Shown: positions 17,712-27,687, numbered from the stretch's first letter. The stretch: 64,000 nucleotides of DNA from DSYU01 sp963827605 (GCA_963827605.1 CAWHBK010000002.1:620001-684000); one strand, 5' to 3'. Numbers and translations: made by a program. Notes: generated by a model from the sequence alone, not told the origin.

Positions 17712-20383
17712 TTAGATTAACTGTTTGATCGTTTCCAATAGATTTACCTGGTCAAAGCTACTTTTGACAATATACGCGTCTGCTTGAACTTCAATTCCGC
17801 GCTCCTTATCTTCGGCTGAATCCAGGGATGTTACCAGGATCACCGGAAGGTTGGCAAGCTGCGGATCGGATTTGATCTGTTGAGTCAGCTCAAAGCCATC
17901 CATGCGCGGCATGACAATATCCGTTACCACCAGGTTTGGACGCCCGGCGGAGCGGATCAATCCCAGCGCTTCATACCCATCGGTTGCGATGGTTACATTA
18001 TACCCCGCAGCCTCAAGAATATTTTTCTCCAGGGTGCGGGTGGTGATGGAGTCGTCCACGACCAGGATGTGCTTAAGCTCTGTCTGCGTTTCTTGGTCCG
18101 CCTGGGTTGTCAGCGTATCGAAGATCGAACGGCTGCCCTTGCGCAGGGTCAGTTTCATCAGATCCGCCGCGTTGAGCACCAGCACAACTTCTCCGCTGCC
18201 CAGTACCGTTGCCCCAGAAATGCCGCCCACTCGGGCAAGCTGCTTGCCCAGGTCTTTGATTACAATCTCCTGTTCCCCGGCCAGTTCGTCGATGATGAAA
18301 GCGACCTGGCGCGACTGCCGGCCCGTGCCCTGTTGACTGCTCAATAAATCACTGACGGACACGATGATGGCGGAAAGTTCTTTGCTGTTGTCCAGCCCCG
18401 GTTTCGAACCGCCATCCAACTCCAGAATCTCATTCAGGCGCACGATGGTCACGGGATGGCCGGCGTACTGGATGGCATCATGCCCTTCCACGGTAAAAAT
18501 GTCGGTGGGCTTCAAACTGAGTGTCCGCTCGACGTTGTTAATGGGGAAGGCAAACAACTGGTTGGCGGAACGCACCAGCAGCCCGCGGGTACCGGTGAGC
18601 GCCAGCGGCAGCACCAGAGTAAACACGGTGCCTTCGCCTGGCTGCCAATCAACATCAATGCGCCCGTGGAGCGATTCAATGTTGTTGCGCACTACGTTCA
18701 ACCCCACCCCGCGCCCGGAAACATCGGTGATGATCCGGCTGGTGGAAATACCCAGGAAGAACATCGCGTCGATCAATTCCGACTCGTTCATCATACGCGC
18801 ATCGCGGCCGCCCCGTTGGGTAGCCGGCATGCGAGAGACTGCCTGGCGGATCGATTCGATATCCAAACCAATCCCATCGTCGGAAACCCGCACCAGGATC
18901 TCTTTGCCGTTTTGTTCAGCGCTGAGGGTGATCTGCCCGGTGCGCGCTTTTCCCGCCGCCACGCGCTGCTCGGGTTTTTCGATGCCGTGGTCAATCGCAT
19001 TGCGCAGGATGTGGGTCAGGGGATCTTTTATGCCCTCTAAAATGCGCTTGTCGACTTCCGTATCGCCGCCCATAATGGTCAGCACGGCTTCTTTTCCCGA
19101 CTGGCGGGCCAGGTCGCGCACCATACGCGCAAACGGGGTGGTTATGGTGCTAAACGGCTGCATCCGCAGGCGTTTAATCTCATCTTCCATCTCTTCGATG
19201 ACCAGCGAAAGATGCATGGTATCCGAGGTGTACAGGCGCGCAAGATCGCCCAATTGGGCATGGAATTCGCGCAGCTGTTCCTGGTTGGAGTTTACATAGC
19301 GCAGCACAACAGCAGCATCTTTGCCCAACTCGACCAGCCCTTTGAGGTCCCCGGTGAGCGTGTCTGGGCGGACCTCCTCGCGGTACGCGATCAGGCGGGA
19401 AGAGCCGTTCGTCCCAGCCCGGGCGCGCGCGCCGCTGCCGTTATTCGGGCCATCATTACCATGCACAAAGGCATCCACAGAACGCGGGCGGTGCAGGCTT
19501 AACAAGCCATTTTCCTGCTGCCTGGAGAGGCGGTTGAAAGGCCCGCGCACCGACGACCAGCTGCGCTGCAGCTTGCTGAGCTGGCTTTGCAGGGCGCGGA
19601 TCTGATCGTGGCGCTGTTCCAGGCGAATGCGGGCAACCAGCAGCTCGCTGAGGTTGGCCATCAACGCATCCAGTTTTTGGACGTCCACGCGGATAGTCTC
19701 GTCGCTGGTGGATGTTGTGCTCGTTTGGACTGCCGCAGCGCCATTCTGCTCGATGGGTTGTTCTATGGACGCCGCGACCGGCTGGGTTACCGGGGGTTGA
19801 GTAGCCGGCGGTTGGGAACCGGCGGTTGGGTAACCGGCGGTTGGGAAACCGGCGCATTTTTGGCAGGCGCATCCGGGAGACTGCCGGCAGCGGCGGGCAG
19901 CGACTCCGGGGTATCTGCCGCTTCAGCATCGGACTCCACCGCTGAAGCGATGCCTGGCGCAGCATGGGTGCTGGCCACCCGAACCTTTTCCAGCTCGCCC
20001 AATGCCAGCAGCGATTGGATCGGTGGGGTGGTTTCTCCCGCTTCGTAAGCGGTTTGCACCCCTTGAATGGCATCCAGGCCCTGGTAACAGGCGGTGCACA
20101 TCTCGGGCGTGACGGTCATGGTACCGCGGCGCAGTCCGTCCAGGATACTTTCCATCGCATGGGCTAACTGCTCAATGGCCGTTACTCCCATGGCGCGCGA
20201 GGCGCCCTTCAGACTGTGCGCTGCCCGGAAAGTGGTATTTAGCTGTTCCTGGTCGAGCGTTTCGTTCTGTGCTGACGCCTGTTCCATCGCCAGCAGGCCG
20301 GTGGTCATCGTCTGAATATGCTCGGCCAGCTCAGCCCGGAAGCTTTTCAGAAGTTGTTCGCGGATATCCTTTGCCATCGACAT
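17712..20383 (-). CDS. cheA: CheA histidine kinase with C-terminal receiver domain, one frameshift
   Basis: Chemotaxis-type kinase. Hpt domain with the phosphorylated His in AAHSLKGASRAMG (H56), a Pro/Gln-rich linker, dimerisation helices, ATPase domain (NAIDHG, VSDDGIGLD, SGRGVGLNVV), CheW-like domain and a C-terminal receiver (ILVVDDSITTRTLEK; Asp in VVTDIVMPRMDG), so a CheA-REC hybrid as in Frz or Chp systems. The coding frame breaks in the linker at about 19814-19818, where one copy of a 15-bp repeat encoding QPPVT has 14 bp. Bridging gives about 890 residues. Start taken at MSMAKDIREQ with AGAGGA upstream; the longer frame begins with TTG. Confidence 0.92.
19801..19854. repeat. 15-bp tandem repeats in the cheA linker, one unit short by a base
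   Basis: Three to four copies of CCGGCGGTTGGG plus 2-3 variable bases, coding on the minus strand for QPPVT/QPPVS repeats. One unit has GGGAACC where its neighbours have GGGTAACC or GGGAAACC, and this single missing base breaks the cheA frame. Confidence 0.8.
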
Positions 20384-20471
20384 GGGCATTTCCTCTACTT
20401 TACTCAAATATTTCTATCATCACCGCGACCTCAAACGGCCGCATTCGAATATGCAATAACGAAGCCTGCTG

Positions 20472-21911
20472 TTAAACCGCGTACTGTTTCACCACTTCGT
20501 TGAGATCCCGCGCCAGCCCGTTCATATCCTGGGCGGCTTTTTCCGCCTGGCGCGTGCTGGACAAACTCTGGATCATGGCCTGGTTGATGTTCTGCATGGC
20601 CAAGGCGATTTGCTCGACCCCGGAAGCCTGCTGCCGCCCGCCGGCCATTACCTGAGAGGCGCGTTGGGCTGACTCGTTGATCACATCCGAAAGCTGCTCG
20701 ATGGCGGTCTGGGTTTGCGCCGCCAGCCGAACCCCCTGATCTACCACTTTGGTGCCCTCTTCGGTTGCCATTACAGTGGCGTTGGTCGCCTTCTGGATAT
20801 CCTGCAAGATGACTTTGATCTGCGTGGTTGCCTGGCGGGACTGCTCGGCCAGGCTGCGCACCTCGGCGGCCACGACCGCGAAGCCTTTGCCATGCTCGCC
20901 CGCCCGGGCAGCTTCTACAGAGGCATTCAACGCCAGCATGTTCGACTGTGAAGCAATGTTGCTGACGGTGGCGATGATCTCGCCGATCTGCTGGGTTTGT
21001 TCGGACAGCGCCAGAATATTTTCCGCGATGCCTTCCACGCGCTCCTTGATGCGCGCCATGCTGTCGATCGTCTCACGGATGGTTTGCTGCCCGCCGCGGG
21101 ACACTTCGACGGTGCGGTTTGCGGCTTCAACCACTTCCTGGGCTCGCAAGACGGCCTGCTCGCCAATGGCTTTTACTTCATCCACCGTGGTAGAAGTCTC
21201 CGCAATGGCGGCTGACTGCTCGCTGGAGCCGGATGCCTGCTGCGTGGTTGCCGCCAGGATTTCCGCTGAGGTAGTGGTCAGATCGTTCGAAGCTGCGCGG
21301 ATCTGGGAAATCATGGTTTGCAGCTTGGAAGCCATCTTGTCCAGGCTGTTACCCAGCAGAAGCAATGGATCGTCTTCCTGGTGTCCATTTGTTTTCGTGG
21401 CCGTGCGCGCGGCCAGGTTACCCCGGCCCAATTCCGCCAGGTAGTCAACGTATTGTTTGACCGTTAATTCCAGGGTTGCCCGCTGCTCGTGTTCGTGCAT
21501 TAGCATCTGCCGCAGGCGCTCCAGCATCTGGTTGAAGGCTTTTGACAGAACTCCAACCTCATCGTTGGAACGAACTTTTACTTCCAGGTCCAGGTTACCA
21601 GAGGCAACCATTTCCGCCAGTTCGGTGAGTTGCTGGATCGGGCGGGTTATCTGCCGCGCCAGGAAATACAGCACGGTTTGGCCAAGCAAGATAAGCGCCA
21701 GACCGCTGAGAACTTGCGTGAGAACGAGCTGGTTTATCTGCTTATGAAAAACCGGATCTAATAACGTGGAGCCTGCCGGGTTTGACGAGCCCATATTGAG
21801 CAGCGCCATTACGGTAATAATGATCAGCACCGCATTGGTTACCAGCATACAAATGCCTGCGATAACGACGATCTTTGCATTTATGGTTTGGAGACGGAAG
21901 AATTTTATCAT
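20472..21911 (-). CDS. Methyl-accepting chemotaxis protein with minimal extracytoplasmic region
   Basis: 479 residues. Two transmembrane helices (about 12-37 and 66-86) enclose only about 28 residues outside, too small for a ligand domain. A HAMP domain follows (ITRPIQQLTELAEMVASGNLD) and a signalling helical hairpin whose tip reads SNIASQSNMLALNASVEAARAGEHGKGFAVVAAEVRSLA. It likely senses a membrane or cytoplasmic cue or another protein, not a periplasmic ligand. A Gln/Glu-rich pattern in the helices gives likely methylation sites for the CheR and CheB encoded on either side. It ends 88 bp before cheA. Confidence 0.92.
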   Translation of the reverse strand: MIKFFRLQTINAKIVVIAGICMLVTNAVLIIITVMALLNMGSSNPAGSTLLDPVFHKQINQLVLTQVLSGLALILLGQTVLYFLARQITRPIQQLTELAEMVASGNLDLEVKVRSNDEVGVLSKAFNQMLERLRQMLMHEHEQRATLELTVKQYVDYLAELGRGNLAARTATKTNGHQEDDPLLLLGNSLDKMASKLQTMISQIRAASNDLTTTSAEILAATTQQASGSSEQSAAIAETSTTVDEVKAIGEQAVLRAQEVVEAANRTVEVSRGGQQTIRETIDSMARIKERVEGIAENILALSEQTQQIGEIIATVSNIASQSNMLALNASVEAARAGEHGKGFAVVAAEVRSLAEQSRQATTQIKVILQDIQKATNATVMATEEGTKVVDQGVRLAAQTQTAIEQLSDVINESAQRASQVMAGGRQQASGVEQIALAMQNINQAMIQSLSSTRQAEKAAQDMNGLARDLNEVVKQYAV

Positions 21912-21984
21912 CGCTGCTTACCCTATGTTGCGAACCCAAGCATCATTTTGCGCATATTATCTGGTAAAGGCATAATTTTCTGGC

Positions 21985-22581
21985 TTAAGCTAATTCTTCA
22001 CGAACCACAAGGCGTGCATCGGTCAGCAGTGCGTCCATGTTCAGTACAGTAATGTGACGCTGGTCTGCCGGGCTGTTGCGCCGCTCTACCACCGCTTGCA
22101 CATACTCAGGACGCAGGTGGTGGATCAGGGAATCGCCCGCCAGATCCTTGCGGACTGGCAAAACCTCCACCCCGGGTACATCGTCTACCAAAAAGATCAC
22201 TTCCATGGCGGGCGCCTGCACGAAAATCAGAAGGCCTTCTTCGGGCTGCGGCGAAGGCGGCAGGCCGAGATAAACGCGCAGGTTAATCACCGAAAGAATA
22301 CGTCCGCGCAAGTTGGTTACCCCGGCGACCCATTCTGGCACGCGCGGCACCCGCGTCAGCACCTCTTTTGAGCGTATATCGTGCACGTACTGCACTTCCA
22401 TGCCAAGCAGCTCGCGCCCCAGGCGAACCAGGGCAACGGTCAACTGCTCACCGGGCTCTTCCCGGGCGACAACCTGGGCCATTTGCGCCGCACGCTGGGC
22501 CCAGACCCTTTCGATCTGGTCCTGATCCATCGTGGAGGGTGCTTCAAAATCTTGCGCGAAATTATCCGTTTCGTTCGTCAT
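21985..22581 (-). CDS. CheW-like adaptor
   Basis: Couples chemoreceptor to CheA. 198 residues from the ATG at 22581, which has TGGAG 5 nt upstream; a GTG six codons earlier has no better signal. CheW fold features: VRLGRELLGMEVQYVHDI near the start, VAGVTNLRGRILSVINL (about residues 85-101) and VDDVPGVEVLPVR. The N-terminus has an acidic extension of about 45 residues. Second of two CheW-type genes in the operon, lying between cheR and mcp. Confidence 0.88.
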   Translation of the reverse strand: MTNETDNFAQDFEAPSTMDQDQIERVWAQRAAQMAQVVAREEPGEQLTVALVRLGRELLGMEVQYVHDIRSKEVLTRVPRVPEWVAGVTNLRGRILSVINLRVYLGLPPSPQPEEGLLIFVQAPAMEVIFLVDDVPGVEVLPVRKDLAGDSLIHHLRPEYVQAVVERRNSPADQRHITVLNMDALLTDARLVVREELA

Positions 22582-22623
22582 ATTATGCTCCAAAGACACA
22601 GGTCATCATTTTGTTATCAACCA

Positions 22624-24237
22624 TCATTTCCCAGAAAGGGGTTGTACAAGGGGTTCTTTGCCCCAAATCTGACGCATCTCAATTACGGTTTGGATCAGGC
22701 GACCAACCAGTAAATCACCGGAGCGGGGAACCAGGTCGCCGGGTGAACGGGTTTCCAGAATCCGCTGCGCATTTTCCAGGTATTTCAGCGCCAGGGGAAT
22801 TTGCCCGCAGCCGTGGTACAGGTTTGCCAGGCTGAAATGCCCCAGGATGTCCGTGCGGTCGATATACACCACTTTCTTCATTAATTCGATCGATTTCTCG
22901 CTGCTGCCCTGGTGTTGGTAGACCAGCGCGAGGGTGTAATAACCGTCCAGGTTGAGCCGGTCGAGGCCAATGGCAAGCTGGCACCAGCGCTCGGCTTCGG
23001 GCCAGTTGCCCAAATCGGCATACGCATTCCCCAAGAGCGCGCAGGCGCGCGCGTCGTTGGGGTGATCGGTCAACCAGCGCAGCAGCAGGTCGCGCGCCTG
23101 GTCAATCCGGCCCGCGGACATTAACGACTGAGCCTGCTCGAATTCGCTTGCGAACGCTCCATTCTCCAACTCGCCGGGCATGCCGCTGGTGACAACTGGC
23201 GGAGGCAGCGTTTTTGAAGGGATGGGCGGAGGCGCCGTTTTGGCAAAGGCATCCGGTCCGTTTGCCTGGGCCGAAAGAGTGGTCAGGATCGAGCGAGGCG
23301 GTGGGTTTTTGACCGGGGTGGACAGTAAAGAAGGGGATTGTTTCTCCACCTTGGGTGGATCGGGCTGCCGCTGGTACAGGATGGCATCCGTGAAGTTGCG
23401 AGAGCGAAAACGATTGTAAATGCTCAATGAATGCTCAGAATGACCGATCACCAGCCAGCCGCCATCCACCAGCGCGTTGTAGAAGCGGTCGACAACCATG
23501 CGGGTGACCAGCTCGGGGAAGTATATGGTGACATTGCGGCACAGGACCAAGTCCATATACATGGTGTTTGTTTCATACGAAGGGTAAACATCCTCCGCCA
23601 GGTTAATCTGACTGAAGGTCACCATGCGACGAATTTCAGGGCTTAGTTCATACTGGTTGCCGCTGGGTTTAAAGAAACGCGGCCGGAGCTGTTTGGCGCG
23701 GATCTCGCGAAAGGCCCATTCGCCATATAGACCGCGGTGCGCCCGTTCTAGCACCTGGGTGTTAATATCGGTGCCGAGGATCGTGATTGTCCAGGAGGCA
23801 ATATCTGGGATCAGGTCGCGCAGCAGCATCGCGATCGAGTAGGGCTCCTCGCCGCTGGCACAGCCCGCGCTCCAGATGCGCAGGGTGCGAATTGACCGGC
23901 GCCGCTCAATAATTTCCGGAAGAATAAAGTTTGCCAGCGCGTCCACCTGGCCGGCATCGCGAAAGAAGTGCGTTTCGCCGATGGTGAGATTGTTCACCAG
24001 CCGCTCCAGCTCCAACTGACCGTTCACCGGGTCCCCGAGAACCTCAAAGTAATGGTTGAGGTCCGCGCAAGTGGAGGCGGCGAAGGCTCTCCGGACACCA
24101 ATTTCCAGCTCCATGCGGCGCTTCTCTGGAAAGGCCAAACCAAAACGTTCTTCCATCAAGTTACAGAAGCGAACATAATCCCCATATCCTAGGGAAAGTG
24201 TTGCTCGATCAGAGGGGCTTAAATGGGTGGAGAGCAT
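22624..24237 (-). CDS. cheR: CheR methyltransferase with C-terminal TPR repeats
   Basis: SAM-dependent methyltransferase that methylates glutamates in the chemoreceptor. 537 residues: CheR N-terminal helical domain, catalytic domain with GETHFFRD, IWSAGCASGEEPYSIAMLLRD (motif I) and DLVLCRNVTIYF, then a Pro-rich linker (about 280-345) and several TPR repeats to the end (ACALLGNAYADLGNWPEAERW, DGYYTLALVYQHQGSSEKSIE). TPR-CheR forms are typical of non-flagellar systems such as Frz, where the TPRs regulate or localise the enzyme. No strong Shine-Dalgarno before the ATG. Confidence 0.93.
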   Translation of the reverse strand: MLSTHLSPSDRATLSLGYGDYVRFCNLMEERFGLAFPEKRRMELEIGVRRAFAASTCADLNHYFEVLGDPVNGQLELERLVNNLTIGETHFFRDAGQVDALANFILPEIIERRRSIRTLRIWSAGCASGEEPYSIAMLLRDLIPDIASWTITILGTDINTQVLERAHRGLYGEWAFREIRAKQLRPRFFKPSGNQYELSPEIRRMVTFSQINLAEDVYPSYETNTMYMDLVLCRNVTIYFPELVTRMVVDRFYNALVDGGWLVIGHSEHSLSIYNRFRSRNFTDAILYQRQPDPPKVEKQSPSLLSTPVKNPPPRSILTTLSAQANGPDAFAKTAPPPIPSKTLPPPVVTSGMPGELENGAFASEFEQAQSLMSAGRIDQARDLLLRWLTDHPNDARACALLGNAYADLGNWPEAERWCQLAIGLDRLNLDGYYTLALVYQHQGSSEKSIELMKKVVYIDRTDILGHFSLANLYHGCGQIPLALKYLENAQRILETRSPGDLVPRSGDLLVGRLIQTVIEMRQIWGKEPLVQPLSGK

Positions 24238-24300
24238 TCTGGAGTGTTTTAACCCTTTTATGCGGTTTCGTCGTTATCCAGGGAGGGGAAAACGGCTGGG

Positions 24301-25179
24301 TCAGGCGCGTTTCTGCGGGGATGCAGAGGATGCAGAGGATGCATCCTTTGCATTTGGAAGAATCTGCCCATCCGTAGGAGGTAAATCGACTGCCAGCCCG
24401 GCAATTTCACCGGCCAGGGTTTCACTCAGATTACGGCGTCCTTTGCGCGATTTCGCATGGCCATTGCCCGCGGGCTGTTTTTGGGGCTCCACCAGAGACG
24501 GCGTCAGTGACGGCGCCTGTGACTGAGAAACAGCGGAGGTCTCTTGCGCCTGCGGCGAATCGCCGTTCGGGCCAGATGCGGAAGCGGGGGTTTTCCGGGA
24601 GCGTTTCGCGGATGTCTTGAGAGACGCTGGTTCGGGCTGAGAATCGGTTTCCCGCTTTAAGGCTCGCATCGCGGCAGGGTTCAACAGGCAGTGCGGGTTG
24701 ATCACCATGACAACGGATTCACCATGATTGACCACCCCTTCCAACACACCGGTGCTTTCGGATTCTACCGGCAGGATCGCTTCGGTGCCGGTCATCTGAC
24801 CGGCTGACAGGCGGATCACGTCTGCCACCTCGTCCACGATTAAACCAATCGTCCGCCCATCCGTTTGCAGCAGGATGATCGGCGTATAGAGTTGGGGCGC
24901 AACCAGCGGCAGCCCCAGATGACGGCGAGCGCTAAGAACCGGGACGATCTTGCCGCGGATGTTGGCTACCCCCTCAATCACCTGCTCGGCCTGCGGGACG
25001 GGAGTGAGCTTGACCATGGCGATGATCTGGACAACATGTTCGATTGCCAGGCCGTAAGCGCGCTCGCCCAGGTGAAAAACCAGCAAGGAGCGCGACTGCG
25101 CTTGGTCTGCACTTGCATCCGCGGCTGCCAACTGCAATGCTCGACTTGTTTCCGTGAATGTTGACGCTGAAAAATTCAT
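24301..25179 (-). CDS. CheW-like adaptor with long disordered C-terminal tail; first gene of the chemosensory operon
   Basis: About 292 residues. A CheW domain (about 30-175; VFHLGERAYGLAIEHVVQII, GVANIRGKIVPVLSARRHLG) is followed by about 115 residues rich in Ser, Pro, Lys and Gln that look disordered. The start is set at MNFSASTFTE with AGAGGG just upstream; an in-frame ATG eight codons earlier has no such signal. The tail may tether the array or bind another protein. Divergent in sequence from the second CheW, so the two are probably not redundant. A -10-like TATAAT on the minus strand (25275-25280) sits about 100 bp upstream. Confidence 0.85.
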   Translation of the reverse strand: MNFSASTFTETSRALQLAAADASADQAQSRSLLVFHLGERAYGLAIEHVVQIIAMVKLTPVPQAEQVIEGVANIRGKIVPVLSARRHLGLPLVAPQLYTPIILLQTDGRTIGLIVDEVADVIRLSAGQMTGTEAILPVESESTGVLEGVVNHGESVVMVINPHCLLNPAAMRALKRETDSQPEPASLKTSAKRSRKTPASASGPNGDSPQAQETSAVSQSQAPSLTPSLVEPQKQPAGNGHAKSRKGRRNLSETLAGEIAGLAVDLPPTDGQILPNAKDASSASSASPQKRA

Positions 25180-25395
25180 AAGAACCCTCTCGCCCCCGAG
25201 CACAGTCTTTTCTGGCTCGACCCTATAAAATGCTTACTGAAAATAAACCTGTTTGAAGGAGTACCTTTCCACTAATTATACGGTTTCCCGGATGGCTTAA
25301 GTTTACAGCCAACTAACAGCGGCCATTTTTTACCTGTTCTTTACAAGTGAAAGAGTGTTTTATCAAAATATCTTGAGACGTTTTGAATAGGGCAT

Positions 25396-25433
25396 AAAAA
25401 AACTGGCGGTTCAATCAACCGCCAGTTTTTTTT
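25396..25433 (-). terminator. Rho-independent terminator of the cytochrome gene
   Basis: A-run, AACTGGCGGTT, short loop, AACCGCCAGTT, then a run of eight T. Classic hairpin with tracts on both sides, so it works in both directions. It lies 26 bp after the cytochrome stop and separates it from the chemosensory operon's promoter region. Confidence 0.9.
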
Positions 25434-25458
25434 CGAATGCTCTGGATCCTACCCTAAA

Positions 25459-27687
25459 TTACTTGGGACGGACCATTTTCTTCATATCGATCTTGGTCGT
25501 CGACTTGCTGTTCAGATCCTCGATCGAGTTGTACAGGGCCTGGATGATGTATTTCCCATTGTGGACGTAGCCACCCGGGTCTTTGACCGAGTACTGGTAG
25601 TTGTACGCGGCCTCGAGCAGGCGCGGCGTCCATGCGTTGTAGCCGACCGTGGCGCCCTTGTCATTCACATCGGGTTTGCCATCGTTGTCTTTGTCGGCGA
25701 AGAAATACGGGTAGGCGGTTGGGCTGTAGAGAATGCCGGTTCCGGCGACTTCCTTGGCATACGCCTGGAGCGCCTTGTACAGGTTCTCTTTGTAGGTTTC
25801 AACTTCGCCCGCGATACCTTCGGTCGCGTTGCCGTCCCCGTCGAAATCATCTTTCGAGGTCATGCGGATCTTGGTTGGGTCATCTACCTTGTGGCAGCCC
25901 ACGCACTTCGTGGTGTTCGGGGCTAAGACGTGTTTCTCGTGGCAGTCGGTGCAGACCGCGACACCCTTGGTGTGCATAAACTGGCCCACATACGTCTTGC
26001 CAGTGTATTCGTAGATGCCCTTGGTCTCGGTGCCAAACATGGTGGCGCCGGCGGCAAAGTAGTGGACGTTGCGGAAACCAATCTTGTCGCTGGGTTTGTC
26101 GGGATCAAGATCCTTGACAACCTTGGCAACACTGACGGTCGACTCGCGGCCCTGGTGGCATTCAAGACACAGGTTGGCTGTGACGCCATCGCCAAAGGAA
26201 ACCGTAGCACCGCTGGGGAAGGGAACCGATTTGACGGCATAGACCGCCGGGAATTTCGCCCCATCGTGGCAGGTGGTGCACTGGAAGCCGTTGGAGGCTG
26301 TATTGGTGATGGTGGCGCCCTCTTTCAGGAACTGGGGCAGGCCGCCGGCCGAGTGGCACTTGGCGCAGCTACCCGGGACCTTCATGCCCTCTGCATCCCA
26401 ATGGCGGAAAGCTTCGCTGTTGCCAGCGAAATGGCCGGAATCCTCACGGCGCATCTTGCTCATGTCCAGTTTGGGAGTGAGCTTGGTATTGAGGTCTTCG
26501 AGCGAATCATAGAGCAGCTGCACAATGTACTTGTTGCCATGCGCGAAAGCGCCCGGATCTTTGGTGGAAACCTGATAGTTGTAAGCCGCTTTGAGCAGGC
26601 GCGGGGTCCAGGTGGTATAGCGAATACTGGCGCCCTTGTCGTCCTTATCGGCCTTGTTATCACCATCCTTGTCCTGGAAGAAGTACGGGTTGGCAGTAGC
26701 GTCGTAGACTAGGCCGGTTTTAATTACTTCCTTGGCATAGCGAGTGAGGCCCGTATAGAGGGCAGCACGCACACCAGTGAGCTCATCAAACATACCTTCT
26801 TTGACATTGCCATCGCCATCGTAATCGGACGTAGAGGATGGTTCGCGGACTTTCTTCAGAGCATCCACGGTGGTCACGCCCGTATGGCAGACGGCGCATT
26901 CTTTCACCTTTATCTGGGTGGTATGCGGATCGTGGCAGCCAACGCAGGTATTATAGCCAGCGACGTGATCGTTCTTGGCGTCGTAGGCTTTGCCTTCGTA
27001 TTGGTAGCCGCCCTTTACCTCATCACCGTATAGGGTTACGGCCGCGGCAAAGTAGTGGACGTTGACAAAGCCAAAGGGTGTGTCCTTGCCATCTACTTTG
27101 ATCGGTGCAATTACCGCATCCGGGTCAGTGGCTTTGTAATCGTTTAGCTTGGCATCCACCTGGGTCATTGTGGCGCGACCCTGATGGCAAACCATACAAC
27201 GCGCTTCTGGGCCAAGGCCAGAGATCACCACCGGTACAGCCTTATCTTCCACCATGGTGGTGGAGAGGAACTGCACGCTGGTGAGGTTCTGAGTGGCCTG
27301 GTTATGGCAGGCAACGCATTGGATCGTGGTTCCGACCGCGGGGGCCTTATCAACCTTGCCCACCGCCGAGCCATCGGCGCCAAGGAAATCCTGGTAACCT
27401 GGGGTGCTGTGGCAAGTGGCGCATGCCACAGCGACAACCTTCGGTTCATCCTCATTCCAGTGGGTAAAGGCTTCCGACTTGGCGTCGTTGTGGGGCGACT
27501 TCATCCACAACTGATCGAAAGGCACTTGGAGGGTAGGAGTAGGCGCCAGCGTTGGGACGGGGGTCGCGGTGGGATCCGCCGCAACCGCCCTACCGTCCAC
27601 AGGTCTGAGGACCATCAACGCCAGGAAAACCAGCGCGAGGACTCCCAAAGCCAGCATAATCTTAATCAGTTTATTGGTCATCTGCAT
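25459..27687 (-). CDS. Ten-haem c-type cytochrome of two tandem five-haem modules
   Basis: 742 residues. N-terminal hydrophobic helix (about 8-28) as signal or membrane anchor, a Thr/Pro linker, then ten CXXCH sites (CATCH, CVACH, CMVCH, CVGCH, CAVCH; CAKCH, CTTCH, CLECH, CTDCH, CVGCH). The halves are clearly duplicated: each opens with SEAFxHW before its first haem, has CHQGR at its third and closes with LLYDSLEDLN or ALYNSIEDLN. Each half also has two DxDxDG-type loops (DYDGDGNVKEG, DKDGDNKADKDD; DFDGDGNATEG, DKDNDGKPDVND) that look like calcium sites. Likely an extracytoplasmic electron carrier or reductase. No oxidase or quinone partner is adjacent. Confidence 0.9.
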   Translation of the reverse strand: MQMTNKLIKIMLALGVLALVFLALMVLRPVDGRAVAADPTATPVPTLAPTPTLQVPFDQLWMKSPHNDAKSEAFTHWNEDEPKVVAVACATCHSTPGYQDFLGADGSAVGKVDKAPAVGTTIQCVACHNQATQNLTSVQFLSTTMVEDKAVPVVISGLGPEARCMVCHQGRATMTQVDAKLNDYKATDPDAVIAPIKVDGKDTPFGFVNVHYFAAAVTLYGDEVKGGYQYEGKAYDAKNDHVAGYNTCVGCHDPHTTQIKVKECAVCHTGVTTVDALKKVREPSSTSDYDGDGNVKEGMFDELTGVRAALYTGLTRYAKEVIKTGLVYDATANPYFFQDKDGDNKADKDDKGASIRYTTWTPRLLKAAYNYQVSTKDPGAFAHGNKYIVQLLYDSLEDLNTKLTPKLDMSKMRREDSGHFAGNSEAFRHWDAEGMKVPGSCAKCHSAGGLPQFLKEGATITNTASNGFQCTTCHDGAKFPAVYAVKSVPFPSGATVSFGDGVTANLCLECHQGRESTVSVAKVVKDLDPDKPSDKIGFRNVHYFAAGATMFGTETKGIYEYTGKTYVGQFMHTKGVAVCTDCHEKHVLAPNTTKCVGCHKVDDPTKIRMTSKDDFDGDGNATEGIAGEVETYKENLYKALQAYAKEVAGTGILYSPTAYPYFFADKDNDGKPDVNDKGATVGYNAWTPRLLEAAYNYQYSVKDPGGYVHNGKYIIQALYNSIEDLNSKSTTKIDMKKMVRPK

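Noticed and set aside
18364..19299. 311-codon open frame antisense to cheA
   Set aside because: The opposite strand carries all CheA motifs; the antisense product is low-complexity and Ser/Arg-rich.
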